Positions 55,517 through 64,000 of a DNA stretch of 64,000 nucleotides are shown here, piece after piece; positions within the stretch are counted from its first letter, which is position 1, and each line of letters starts with the position of its first letter. This DNA comes from Bacillus thuringiensis (lineage in GTDB: Bacteria; Bacillota; Bacilli; Bacillales; Bacillaceae_G), in contig NZ_CP155559.1 of NCBI RefSeq assembly GCF_022095615.2, positions 3,345,501 through 3,409,500 of the forward strand, in the 5' to 3' direction. Under the pieces are notes generated by a model. It did not search any database and was not told where the DNA came from. It saw only the letters and a list, made by a program, of their open reading frames with translations. The position numbers and the translations under genes are program-made.

Positions 55517-56091
55517 AACCTTCTCTCCTTCAACCCTCTCATAAAATACGCCTCTAATTCGTCCACTGTTAACCTATTCGTGTCCACATAAGTTACAGGA
55601 AATTGTTTATACCATTCTTTTTCAGCTTCTACTAATTTAAATTGCTCCTCAAATGTACTTCGCTTTCTTGTCCTATCGTTATTTTTTCTATCATATACAT
55701 TCTTTTTCGTCACATCTAAATAAAAAATAGCATCTGAACGGCATTCTCTTAATTTACATAATTCATCTTTCAATTCAGTTTCTATATCCCACTCTTTCCC
55801 TATTAGCACTGGATAAAAAAGTGTATAAAATTCAATATCTTCAGGTCCACGATCAAAAATAACGACTGAATCTTTCACATTTTGAAATTCCTTTATTTTT
55901 GCTTCCATAAACATTTTTTGATTTATAATAAACCCTTCTTTTGAATTCAGATCCACTTTTAATTGTTTTCGCTTTTCTACAATTGGATAAGGGTTTTCAT
56001 ATATAACTGAAAGCCCACATCGTTCTAACCTTTTAGCCAATGTTGTTTTTCCGCTTGCCATCGGTCCTTGGAGTGAAATTACATATGCCAT
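55513..56091 (-). CDS. P-loop nucleotide/nucleoside kinase-like protein (AAA_28 type)
   Basis: 192 residues from ATG 56091. Walker A GPMASGKTT at 9-17, DRE/DRG-like motif VVIFDRGPEDIEF near 80-92, and an Arg-rich lid NNDRTRKRSTFEEQF. The pattern is that of small-molecule kinases such as thymidylate or deoxynucleoside kinase relatives. Start choice is uncertain between ATG 56091 and 56100. Confidence 0.8.
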   Translation of the reverse strand: MAYVISLQGPMASGKTTLAKRLERCGLSVIYENPYPIVEKRKQLKVDLNSKEGFIINQKMFMEAKIKEFQNVKDSVVIFDRGPEDIEFYTLFYPVLIGKEWDIETELKDELCKLRECRSDAIFYLDVTKKNVYDRKNNDRTRKRSTFEEQFKLVEAEKEWYKQFPVTYVDTNRLTVDELEAYFMRGLKERRL

Positions 56092-56224
56092 TCCTCTCAT
56101 TCCCTTGCACTTTAGTACACTTATAATATACAGAATCTTGAAAACTATCAACAAAATATATACCATCTTGTTTCTTATTCTTATCTAACTTATAATAAAA
56201 AATAGAGATTATGACGGACGCATC

Positions 56225-56264
56225 AATAATGTAAGCTTGGAAATCCAAGCTTACATTATTTTTT
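56225..56264. terminator. Strong hairpin upstream of the 56.3 kb gene
   Basis: Perfect 16-bp stem AATAATGTAAGCTTGG-AAAT-complement with T6. Confidence 0.8.
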
Positions 56265-56345
56265 GCTTTCCCTTTTCTAATAAAAAGAGTATACTAGATT
56301 AGAACATATGTTCTTAATAATTACATACAGTAAGGAGATAGAACA

Positions 56346-56642
56346 ATGGTATACGACACAAAAGCAATTTCTTGGAATGAGTCTTTAAAACAACTTCAAC
56401 GCCGCTATACAAACAAACAAGTTGACCGAAAAGAATTTGAAGATATTGAACTGATGGAATTCTTCCGCGATAACGACTACATTTCTTTACCTACACATAT
56501 AAGCGGCCTATCAACAGCACGTTTTACTTCTTACTCTATTTTCACAACTGAAGATAAAGATCGTAAAGTTGGCACATTAATCATTGAATATATAGAAAAT
56601 GATAATAATAATTTATGTGTTGAACAACTATACTTCGTTTAA
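56346..56642 (+). CDS. Hypothetical protein, 98 aa
   Basis: Soluble acidic protein, ribosome site TAAGGAG. No known motif; the sequence SLTPTH-like centre and FEDIELMEFFRDNDYISLPT are not recognised. It has its own terminator directly after the stop, so it is a single-gene unit. Confidence 0.75.
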   Translation: MVYDTKAISWNESLKQLQRRYTNKQVDRKEFEDIELMEFFRDNDYISLPTHISGLSTARFTSYSIFTTEDKDRKVGTLIIEYIENDNNNLCVEQLYFV

Positions 56643-56647
56643 ATGAT

Positions 56648-56674
56648 AACGCTTGGTCAAAATGACCAAGCGTT
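56648..56674 (+). terminator. Terminator of the 98-aa protein gene
   Basis: AACGCTTGGTC-AAAAT-GACCAAGCGTT. Confidence 0.8.
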
Positions 56675-56745
56675 CTTGCTTTCTATGAATCTCACTGTTT
56701 ATAATATGAATAATAGAAAACCGCAATCATTAAGGGGGGGTACGC

Positions 56746-57186
56746 TTGCTCGAAGGATGGTTCAGTTGGTTCATTGTGCTATGGACTGTTATTTTATTAG
56801 GACTTATGTCTATCGGTGGATACTTTATGTTCAGAAAATTTTTGAAACGATTACCGAAAGAAGATGGGATGTCCATTTTAGATTGGGAAGAGCACTATAT
56901 TAATAAAACGAGGCATTTATGGGATGACGAACAAAAACAATTGTTAGAAGAGCTCGTAAGTCCTGTTCCAGAACTATTTCGCGATGTTGCTAAATCAAAA
57001 ATCGCTGGCAAAATCGGAGAACTGGCATTACAAGAAAAAGCCTCTCAAATTACACAAGATTTAATTATTAAAGGGTATATTATTGCTACACCGAAGCGTG
57101 ATCATAAATTTTTAGTGAAAAAACTACAAGAAAAAGAGATTGATTATTCTAACTATCAATCATTATTAACAAAATACCCCTCATAA
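56746..57186 (+). CDS. yneK: DUF2621 membrane protein (YneK type)
   Basis: 146 residues from TTG 56746 with AGGGGGG 5 bases upstream. One N-terminal membrane span (FIVLWTVILLGLMSIGGYFMF), then a cytoplasmic helical domain (DWEEHYINKTRHLW, LLEELVSPVPELFRDVAKSK). B. subtilis yneK lies by cotM; here it is 36 kb away from cotM, so order is only partly kept. Function unknown. Confidence 0.85.
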   Translation: MLEGWFSWFIVLWTVILLGLMSIGGYFMFRKFLKRLPKEDGMSILDWEEHYINKTRHLWDDEQKQLLEELVSPVPELFRDVAKSKIAGKIGELALQEKASQITQDLIIKGYIIATPKRDHKFLVKKLQEKEIDYSNYQSLLTKYPS

Positions 57187-57217
57187 AAAAGATTGCTAGT
57201 TTATAGCAATCTTTTTT
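57185..57217. terminator. Bidirectional terminator between yneK and the surface-domain gene
   Basis: AAAAAAGATTGCTA and complement with a 5-base loop between convergent genes. Confidence 0.85.
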
Positions 57218-57220
57218 ACT

Positions 57221-58276
57221 TTAACTTACTGTTACTGATTTTGTAGCTGTTAATCTAGCCTCTCCCAAATCTATTTGTAATCCAACAGCACTTATATAAA
57301 TCGTATCACCTGTACCTGTAATATTTACTTGCGTGGATGTTGTATTCGCCGCAATTGATCCTGTTGCATTTACATTTGTAATGTCAAATTCAGCTCTTGC
57401 ATTTGCATTTGTAGTCGTTCCTGAAAAATTCCGATCAGCAAAACTACCAATTGTATTTAAATTTCCATTAATATCATTCACTTGCCCTCTAAAAAAGTTC
57501 CCCAATGGATTATTCGGTCCAGTTAATGTCACTGAGTTCAATTGAAAATTATCACCTGTAAAATTCGGATCACCATTTACTGCCATTACAAAAACACGTG
57601 CTGTCACTGTTCCTGTAGCTGGGGTGAAAAATCCAGAAAGAGTTTGCGGTGTACCTGATAATAAAAATCCTGGAAATAAACTCACATTTCTCATCGGATA
57701 TGAGGAATCACGATATACAACGATCAACGACCATCCTGCGCCATAACCAACTGGTGGACGGGTTGGTAATCCTGTTACACTATATCTTCCCGCCGCTCGA
57801 TTTGGTAATCCTTGTAGTAAATTCGTTACATCTGCTGCTCGATTATAAACATTGGCTATAAAGGGTAAATTCACTCCTCCTGACGACCACGCTGAATTAA
57901 TTGTCACTTGTGTACTCGTTCCATCAGGCGTGACTAAATTTGGAGGATTCGCATCAACAACAGCATTTGTTACAGTCGCATCCAATCCCCCTGTCCATAC
58001 CAGTAATGCGAAATCTACAGCCGACGTAGCAGGAACAATAGTAATTGAAGGATCCAATTCGGCCCATGAACCATCTAACGTCCAATCATTTGTCGTACCT
58101 CCAAATGTATTTGGATTAGTTGATGACGGTACTCCTCCAAAAGTAGAATCTGTATTTAATGTTATGAGTGCGTTATAAGCGAAGTTTGTATTCGCCGTAC
58201 CACGCATACCCATTGTATTTCCTGTATGCATCATAAATAAATTGTCATTCTTTCCATAAGCTTGAACGAAGGCCAA
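57221..58276 (-). CDS. DUF11-protein cap-domain paralogue A
   Basis: 351 residues from TTG 58276 with AGGGAGG 7 bases upstream. No signal peptide or membrane span; Thr-, Asn-, Gly- and Val-rich beta-sheet composition. The segment GYGAGWSLIVVYRDSSYPMR followed by NVSLFPGF is typical of the N-terminal domain found ahead of DUF11 repeats in large surface proteins. Here it is free-standing. Roughly half identical to the next gene, so they arose by duplication. Possibly part of a spore or cell surface structure built with the divergent repeat protein. Confidence 0.75.
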   Translation of the reverse strand: MAFVQAYGKNDNLFMMHTGNTMGMRGTANTNFAYNALITLNTDSTFGGVPSSTNPNTFGGTTNDWTLDGSWAELDPSITIVPATSAVDFALLVWTGGLDATVTNAVVDANPPNLVTPDGTSTQVTINSAWSSGGVNLPFIANVYNRAADVTNLLQGLPNRAAGRYSVTGLPTRPPVGYGAGWSLIVVYRDSSYPMRNVSLFPGFLLSGTPQTLSGFFTPATGTVTARVFVMAVNGDPNFTGDNFQLNSVTLTGPNNPLGNFFRGQVNDINGNLNTIGSFADRNFSGTTTNANARAEFDITNVNATGSIAANTTSTQVNITGTGDTIYISAVGLQIDLGEARLTATKSVTVS

Positions 58277-58318
58277 AAGAATTCCTCCCTATTAATCTAA
58301 AAGAATTTTTCTATCAAT

Positions 58319-59389
58319 CTAACCTACAGTTACGGATTTTGCAGCAACTAAACGTGCCTCTCCAAACTCTATTTGCAAACCTACCGCACCAGCATAAAGA
58401 TAATCAAATGTATTTGGGATATTAACTGTCGTAGAAGTTGACCCAGCTGTTAATACACCGTTCGCTGGGACATTCGTCACATCAAATTCAGCACGTCTAT
58501 TCGTTGCAGCAGTTCCAATCGGCATATTTCTATCTGCAAAGCTGCCAATTGTATTCAAATTCCCTAAATAATTATTGACTTGCGAAGCAAAAAAATTAGG
58601 ATTGGCATTATTAGGACCCGAAAGCGCTGTACCATTTAAAACAAATGTATCTGCCGTCGCATCCGTATCACCATTTAACGCCATTGTAAATACACGAGCA
58701 TTAACTGGTGCTGCAGCTGGCGTGATAAAATTGGAAATCGTTGCTGTCTCACCCAATGTAGAAATGAGTAAGCCAGTATATAAACTAACATTCCTAACAG
58801 GATATGAATTATCACGATATACAACAACTAATGCCCACCCTACTCCTGTTCCTTGCAAAGGTGGATTTGCCGTTGGAACACGTTCTACAAAATAATTACC
58901 TACAGCATGATTAGGGAGCCCTTGAAGAATACTTGTCACATTAGCTGCACGTGTATAAATCGTACCTTGAAATGTCCCACTCGATCTTGTTTCTCCCCAC
59001 GCAGGTGTACTTGTAATAGTGTGAGTCACATCATCCGGGGTTCTGAATGTTGGAGGATTCGCATTTACTACCGCTTCTGTAACAGTCCCCCCTAATGTTC
59101 CTTGCCAAACTAACATTGCAAAGTCGACTGTAGCCGTTGGTGGTACATCTGTTACAGATGGATTGAGCCTCGTCCATGATCCATCTAAAGTCCAATCATT
59201 TGTCGTTCCTGCGAAGGTATCAGTCTCTGTTGAGGATGGCACCCCAGCAAAACTCAAATTTGTATTTGTAGAAATTAATGCGTTATATTGATATGCAGTA
59301 GCTGTCGTAATACCACGCATCCCTAACGTATTTCCTATATGCACCATAAAAAGCGAATCCGTTTTTGTATATGTTTGTACGAAGGCCAA
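58319..59389 (-). CDS. DUF11-protein cap-domain paralogue B
   Basis: 356 residues from TTG 59389 with AAGGAAGTGAGG upstream; begins like its neighbour (AFVQTYTKTDSLFMVHIGNT) and shares TNDWTLDGSW, VDFAMLVWQG, GVGWALVVVYRDNSYPVRNV and the C-terminal LQIEFGEARLVAAKSVTVG. No signal peptide. 42 bases separate it from paralogue A, so both are probably on one transcript, reading away from the repeat protein. Function unknown. Confidence 0.75.
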   Translation of the reverse strand: MAFVQTYTKTDSLFMVHIGNTLGMRGITTATAYQYNALISTNTNLSFAGVPSSTETDTFAGTTNDWTLDGSWTRLNPSVTDVPPTATVDFAMLVWQGTLGGTVTEAVVNANPPTFRTPDDVTHTITSTPAWGETRSSGTFQGTIYTRAANVTSILQGLPNHAVGNYFVERVPTANPPLQGTGVGWALVVVYRDNSYPVRNVSLYTGLLISTLGETATISNFITPAAAPVNARVFTMALNGDTDATADTFVLNGTALSGPNNANPNFFASQVNNYLGNLNTIGSFADRNMPIGTAATNRRAEFDVTNVPANGVLTAGSTSTTVNIPNTFDYLYAGAVGLQIEFGEARLVAAKSVTVG

Positions 59390-59515
59390 AACCTCACTTC
59401 CTTTCTATTATAAAATAAATATTTTCTCGCTATTTCATTTAATGCGAGCAAAACGAAAAAGTTCCATTTATATACGTACAAGCTAATTTAGGCAAAAAAA
59501 ATGCCTTTGCCTATA

Positions 59516-59539
59516 CCTATTCATTTATATTTGAATAGG
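59516..59539. promoter_or_regulatory. Inverted repeat in the divergent region
   Basis: CCTATTCA-N8-TGAATAGG midway between paralogue B and the repeat gene. A smaller hairpin AGGCA-A7-TGCCT precedes it. It may be a shared operator. Confidence 0.4.
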
Positions 59540-59665
59540 ATGCAATGACGAGCTCATTTTTCGCATTTTTTTACAAATAAAATCATTTTTAAATTGTAAA
59601 ATGATTCTATTTGCAAATGTCTAACTATTGATCGGATTTAAATTCATTTAGAAAGGACGAATCTA

Positions 59666-62600
59666 ATGGCAATAGCAACAATAGGAAGTCGCTTAACCTA
59701 TACAATCGTTGTCCAAAATACCGGAACACTTCCTGCCCAAAATGTTACATTTACAGACCCCATACCAGCTGGCACCACTTTCGTTCCAAACAGTGTAACT
59801 GTTAATGGCACTCCAACAGCTGGCGACCCCTCAACTGGAATTCCCATCAATAACATCCCTGCTGGTGGTACTGTTACAATTACTTTCCAAGTAGATGTAA
59901 CAAGTATCCCTACACCACCTGTCGCCAGCAACGTAGCATCATTTGGATATGAATTTCAACCTGCACCTAACGCACCCACTATCACACGTACAACAACCAG
60001 CAATATAGTTGATACAGATATCTTCACAGCCAATGTCGCAATAACAAAAGCAGTCGATAAAACAATCGCTACGATCGGTGATACGATTACGTATACAATT
60101 ACTGCTACAAATGAGGCTCCATTAGCTGCCAATAACGTTACCATTACAGACACCCCTCCTGCTGGTACATCGTTTGTACCAGGTAGCGTTACAGTAAATG
60201 GCACTTCTACTCCCGATAATCCTGCTACTGGTATAAATGTAGGAACGATTGCTGCAAACGGGAATGCTACAATTACGTTTCAAGTTCGAGTTAATACCCT
60301 CCCTACACCAAACCCTATTCCAAATAGTGCAACTTCAAGCTTTCAATATAATCCACCAAACCAACCACCAATTAACAGAAACTCTACAAGTAATATAGTT
60401 GAAACACAAATTAATGCTACTATCATTAATCCGACTAAAAGTGCAAACCAACAAATTGTGAATATTGGTGACATCATTACTTATACGATTACCGTCCCAA
60501 ATAACGGTAATATTTCAGCAACGAATGTTTCTATCACTGATCCTATCCCTACTGGCACTACTTTCATTCCAAACAGTGTTACAGTTAATGGAGCGACACA
60601 ATTTGGCGTAACACCAACAAATATTCCGCTAGGTACGATTCCTGCTGGTCAAACTACAACTGTCACATTTCAAGTTCAAGTCACTTCTCTTCCGGCAAAT
60701 GGAACGATTACTAACGAAGCAAATATAACATTTACATCGCAACCGAACCCGTCTGAACCCCCAACGACAACTACGACAACACCACCTCCAACAACTACTT
60801 CTGTACGAACTGCAATTGTAAATCCAACAAAAACTGCTAGTCCACAAATTGCTGATATTGGTGATATTATTACGTATACAATTACTGTACCGAATACAGG
60901 AAACATCGCTGCGACGAACGTTATTGTAACTGATCCAATTCCAAGTGGCACTACATTCATTCCGAATAGTGTCACAATTAACGGTACTTCACAACCTGGT
61001 GTAAATCCCTCTGGTGGTATACAAATCGGTACAATCGCCGCTGGTGCAACTACTACAGTTACATTCCAAGTTCAAGTTACCTCTCTCCCAGAAAATGGAT
61101 TAATCCGAAATATCGGAACCACAACATTTACGTATGAACCGGATCCTACAAAACCACCTATTACAACAACAAACCCTACACCACCTACTACTACTCCCGT
61201 TAACACCGCTATTACAAACCCTGTTAAAACAGTGGATAAAACTACTGTTGATATCGGTGATGTTATTACGTATACGATTACATTTACTAATGATGGTACG
61301 ATCCCTGCTACGAATGTAGTTTTTAATGATACCATTCCTGCTGGTACAACATTCATTCCGAATAGCGTAGTCTTAAATAATGCCCCTGTCCCAAATTCAA
61401 ATCCAGCACTAGGGATTCCAGTAGGAACAATTAATCCTGGCGAAACGAAAATACTCTCATTCCAAGTTCTTGTTACACAAATTCCTACTGGCGGTGTTAT
61501 TACAAACGAAGCTTCAACGACATATACGTATCAGCCAGATCCCACAAGGCCTCCTGTTACAACAACTGAACCGACAGCACCTACTACAGTCGCTGTTAAT
61601 ACCGCTACGGTTAACCCTACAAAATCTGCTAATCGTACTTTCGTTGACATTGGTGATATTATTACGTATACAATTAGTTTACAAAATAACGGCACTGTTC
61701 CCTCAACGAATATTGTACTAACCGATCCAATTCCAAACGGTACAACATTTATTCCAAATAGCGTCACGATTGATGGTGCCTCACAACCTAACAGTAATCC
61801 TGAAAACGGTATATCAATCGGCACTTTAAATCCAAATCAAGCAAAAACAATTACATTCCAGGTTCAAGTTACAAGTGTGCCACCAAATGGCCTTATAGAA
61901 AACCAAGGCATTGTATCATTTAATCATATTGTTAATCCAAATGAACCTCCTGCTACAAAAACGACCCCAACTCCTAAAACAGAAACACAAGTCGGGACCG
62001 TGGTTACAGCACCTACAAAATCTGCCGACAAACAAGTTGCTGATATAGGAGATACAATTACCTACACGGTCACTTTTACAAATAATGGGACGGTTCCAGC
62101 TACAAATGTAGTCGTTACGGACCCTACACCTAACGGGACTATTTTCGCTCCAAATAGTGTTACAATTGATGGCGTTTCGAATCCTGGTTCCGATCCAGAA
62201 CTCGGAATACAACTCGGCACTATTTCTGTCGGAGAAACAAAAACAATCACGTATCAAGTTGTCGTTACAAATTTACCACCTGATGGGGTAATTAGAAACC
62301 AAGCATCCTTCACTTATCAATATCAACCGAATCCAAGTGAGCCTCCCGTTACAACAACTACTACGACTCCAAGTGTGAATATCCCAATTAACAATCCAAA
62401 TCCGACGACTACAAAATCTGCAGATCGACAAATTGCTGATTTAGGAGATACGATTACTTTTACCGTAACATTCCAAAATAGAGGGACCGTCCCTGCTACA
62501 AACGTTATCGTAAAAGATACACTTCCATCTGGTATTTCATTCGTTCCAGGTAGTGTTGTTGTGAATGGAACATCACAGCTTGGAGAAAATCCCGAAATTG

Positions 62601-64000
62601 GTATACCAGTTGGCACTGTAAATCCTGGTCAAAGTATTACCGTTACGTTCCAAGGTGTAGTAAATAGCATCCCGCCCGGGGGAATCATTAAAAATCAAGC
62701 AAATATAACATTCACATATGAGCCAAATCCGAATGAACCTCCTGTTACGACAACTATTATAACTCCTGAAACAGAAACGGCAGTTAATACTGCAACACTA
62801 AATCCACAAAAAACAGCAGATCGTTCCTTCGCTGCATTAAATGATATCATTACCTATACACTCTCATTTCAAAACACCGGTACTGTCCCTGCTACGAATG
62901 TAACAGTACTGGATTCTATCCCTGCTGGTACTATATTAGTTCCAGACAGTGTTACGATTAATGGTATTCCTCAACCAGGAACCAATCCAGCATCAGGAAT
63001 TTCACTTGGAACTTTAGCACTATCCGAACGAGCGACCATTACTTTCCAAGTACGAGTAGTAAACATCCCTGCTAGTGGAGAAATACGCAATCAAGGAAGT
63101 GCAACATTTAATTATCAACCGGATCCAAACTTACCCCCAGTCACAAAAACAGAAACGACCCCTGAAACAATGACTCCTATTCAAACTGTAGTCATAAGCC
63201 CAACTAAAACCGCAAACCTTACGTTTGCAGAAATTGGTGATATTGTAACTTATACTGTCACATTTACAAACCAAGGAACTATACCTGCTACAGGTGTAAC
63301 AATTACAGATTCTTTACCTCCGGGTACAACTTTTGTTACGAATAGCGTTACAGTAAATACTATCCCTCAACCTGGTGTAAGCCCGATTACAGGCATTTCC
63401 GTCGGTACAGTTAACCCTGGCGAAAGTGTTACAGCTACGTTCCAAATACAAATCAATGCTATTCCACCTAACGGGAAAATAGAAAATACAGCAGTTGTTA
63501 CCTATATTTCTCAACCTAATCCTAGCGAACCTCCTATTACAACGACAGAAACGACTCCTACCGTAACATTACCTGTTCGTACCGCTAACCCAAACCCGCA
63601 AAAAACAGTAGATCGTGAGTTTGCAAGTATTGGTGATACACTCACTTATACAATCATCCTTCAAAATTCTGGTAATATTCCTGCAACCGATGTTATTATT
63701 ACTGATTCTATCCCCACTGGAACTACATTTATTCCTGGAAGTGTTACGATTAATGGTATTCCTCAACCTAATTTGATACCAGCAACAGGAATTCCAGTTG
63801 GAACATTAAGCCCTAGACAACTAGTGACTGTTACTTTAGAAGTACAAGTAACTGCGCTACCACCAAATGGCGTTATCTCAAATGAGGCAAATGTCACTTA
63901 CACATCTCAACCAGACCCGAATCTCCCACCCATTACAACAACAACACCTACTCCAATTGCAGAAACAATTGTGCAAAATGCAGAACTAGAATCAACAAAA
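59666..64000 (+). CDS. Giant DUF11-repeat surface protein (partial, C-terminus beyond right edge)
   Basis: Open for 1445 codons from ATG 59666 (AAAGGA 8 bases upstream, in-frame stop before it) to the window end. The protein consists of tandem ~131-residue DUF11 (beta-sandwich) repeats, each with IGDxITYTITxxNxGxxPATNV, then TDPIPxGTTFxPNSVTxNG, then a GTIxxGxxxTxTFQVxV part and a Pro/Thr-rich linker (PNPSEPPxTTTTTTP). There is no signal peptide; the first repeat starts at once and lacks the usual lead-in NPTKSA. Likely a filamentous surface or spore-surface protein. The strand opposite shows many long false frames. Confidence 0.9.
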   Translation, partial: MAIATIGSRLTYTIVVQNTGTLPAQNVTFTDPIPAGTTFVPNSVTVNGTPTAGDPSTGIPINNIPAGGTVTITFQVDVTSIPTPPVASNVASFGYEFQPAPNAPTITRTTTSNIVDTDIFTANVAITKAVDKTIATIGDTITYTITATNEAPLAANNVTITDTPPAGTSFVPGSVTVNGTSTPDNPATGINVGTIAANGNATITFQVRVNTLPTPNPIPNSATSSFQYNPPNQPPINRNSTSNIVETQINATIINPTKSANQQIVNIGDIITYTITVPNNGNISATNVSITDPIPTGTTFIPNSVTVNGATQFGVTPTNIPLGTIPAGQTTTVTFQVQVTSLPANGTITNEANITFTSQPNPSEPPTTTTTTPPPTTTSVRTAIVNPTKTASPQIADIGDIITYTITVPNTGNIAATNVIVTDPIPSGTTFIPNSVTINGTSQPGVNPSGGIQIGTIAAGATTTVTFQVQVTSLPENGLIRNIGTTTFTYEPDPTKPPITTTNPTPPTTTPVNTAITNPVKTVDKTTVDIGDVITYTITFTNDGTIPATNVVFNDTIPAGTTFIPNSVVLNNAPVPNSNPALGIPVGTINPGETKILSFQVLVTQIPTGGVITNEASTTYTYQPDPTRPPVTTTEPTAPTTVAVNTATVNPTKSANRTFVDIGDIITYTISLQNNGTVPSTNIVLTDPIPNGTTFIPNSVTIDGASQPNSNPENGISIGTLNPNQAKTITFQVQVTSVPPNGLIENQGIVSFNHIVNPNEPPATKTTPTPKTETQVGTVVTAPTKSADKQVADIGDTITYTVTFTNNGTVPATNVVVTDPTPNGTIFAPNSVTIDGVSNPGSDPELGIQLGTISVGETKTITYQVVVTNLPPDGVIRNQASFTYQYQPNPSEPPVTTTTTTPSVNIPINNPNPTTTKSADRQIADLGDTITFTVTFQNRGTVPATNVIVKDTLPSGISFVPGSVVVNGTSQLGENPEIGIPVGTVNPGQSITVTFQGVVNSIPPGGIIKNQANITFTYEPNPNEPPVTTTIITPETETAVNTATLNPQKTADRSFAALNDIITYTLSFQNTGTVPATNVTVLDSIPAGTILVPDSVTINGIPQPGTNPASGISLGTLALSERATITFQVRVVNIPASGEIRNQGSATFNYQPDPNLPPVTKTETTPETMTPIQTVVISPTKTANLTFAEIGDIVTYTVTFTNQGTIPATGVTITDSLPPGTTFVTNSVTVNTIPQPGVSPITGISVGTVNPGESVTATFQIQINAIPPNGKIENTAVVTYISQPNPSEPPITTTETTPTVTLPVRTANPNPQKTVDREFASIGDTLTYTIILQNSGNIPATDVIITDSIPTGTTFIPGSVTINGIPQPNLIPATGIPVGTLSPRQLVTVTLEVQVTALPPNGVISNEANVTYTSQPDPNLPPITTTTPTPIAETIVQNAELESTK
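59666..64000 (+). repeat. Eleven tandem ~394-bp coding repeats plus start of a twelfth
   Basis: The IGD(x)ITYT core recurs near 60075, 60469, 60863, 61255, 61646, 62045, 62447, 62839, 63233 and 63629, spacing 391-402 bases. Codons vary at silent sites between copies, so the repeats are old and not recent slippage copies. Confidence 0.9.

Noticed and set aside
59698..63766. Many minus-strand frames of 60-110 codons
   Set aside because: They recur at repeat spacing opposite the DUF11 gene, which is open in one frame for 1445 codons; they are shadows of the repeat composition.

Overview
The window reads as chromosome of a Bacillus cereus group organism (B. cereus, B. anthracis or B. thuringiensis type). 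The evidence is low GC, strong AGGAGG ribosome sites with many TTG and GTG starts, sporulation genes (sspN, sspO, sspP, a cotM-like gene, sleL), and a gene order that matches the B. subtilis yneK/cotM/sspP/sspO/citB/yneN/yneP/yneR/plsY/yneT/parE region, with B. cereus-type genes added. No rRNA, tRNA, CRISPR array or intact transposase was found.

Left part (1-9 kb): the 5' part of parE (minus), a 31-codon membrane peptide gene, a CoA-binding protein (yneT) and an HtrA protease. Next comes a 350-bp non-coding element whose right end looks like that of an IS200/IS605 (TnpB-type) element; it abuts the stop codon of an OmpR-type regulator gene. That regulator is the last gene of an anaerobic ribonucleotide reductase operon, nrdD-nrdG-regulator, whose upstream region carries two NrdR-like boxes and an Fnr-like site. 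plsY, yneR and a thioesterase follow.

9-25 kb: the spore cortex hydrolase sleL, sspN, an FbpB-family small basic protein, a decayed TetR-like gene, a DAPG-hydrolase-like protein, an exonuclease, a ResA-like oxidoreductase, an ABC exporter, aconitase, sspO, a polysaccharide deacetylase, sspP, a cotM-like gene, an MFS transporter, an AlaX-type editing protein, a Nudix hydrolase and a SAP-domain protein.

25-47 kb: the biotin-regulated yhfUTS-type operon (bioY, acyl-CoA ligase, thiolase-like gene) with a clear BirA operator on its promoter; lcfB; a helix-turn-helix membrane gene split by an in-frame TAG; general stress and surface genes; an amidase/PP2C pair; a PAS sensor kinase; the quinone-response pair mhqO-mhqD with three MhqR-like operators; putP; a glutamate synthase-like protein; an old yellow enzyme; and a carD-type regulator.

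47-57 kb: the complete histidine utilisation operon hutP-H-U-I-G with promoter, cre-like site and HutP attenuator; a methyltransferase with an N-terminal ribbon-helix-helix-like segment; a DJ-1 and P-loop kinase pair; and yneK.

57-64 kb: two paralogous genes, each with a TTG start and no signal peptide, diverge from a very large DUF11-repeat gene that also lacks a signal peptide and runs off the window after eleven ~131-residue repeats. This locus, the TnpB-like element and the thiolase lacking its second catalytic cysteine are the parts least explained by standard annotation.
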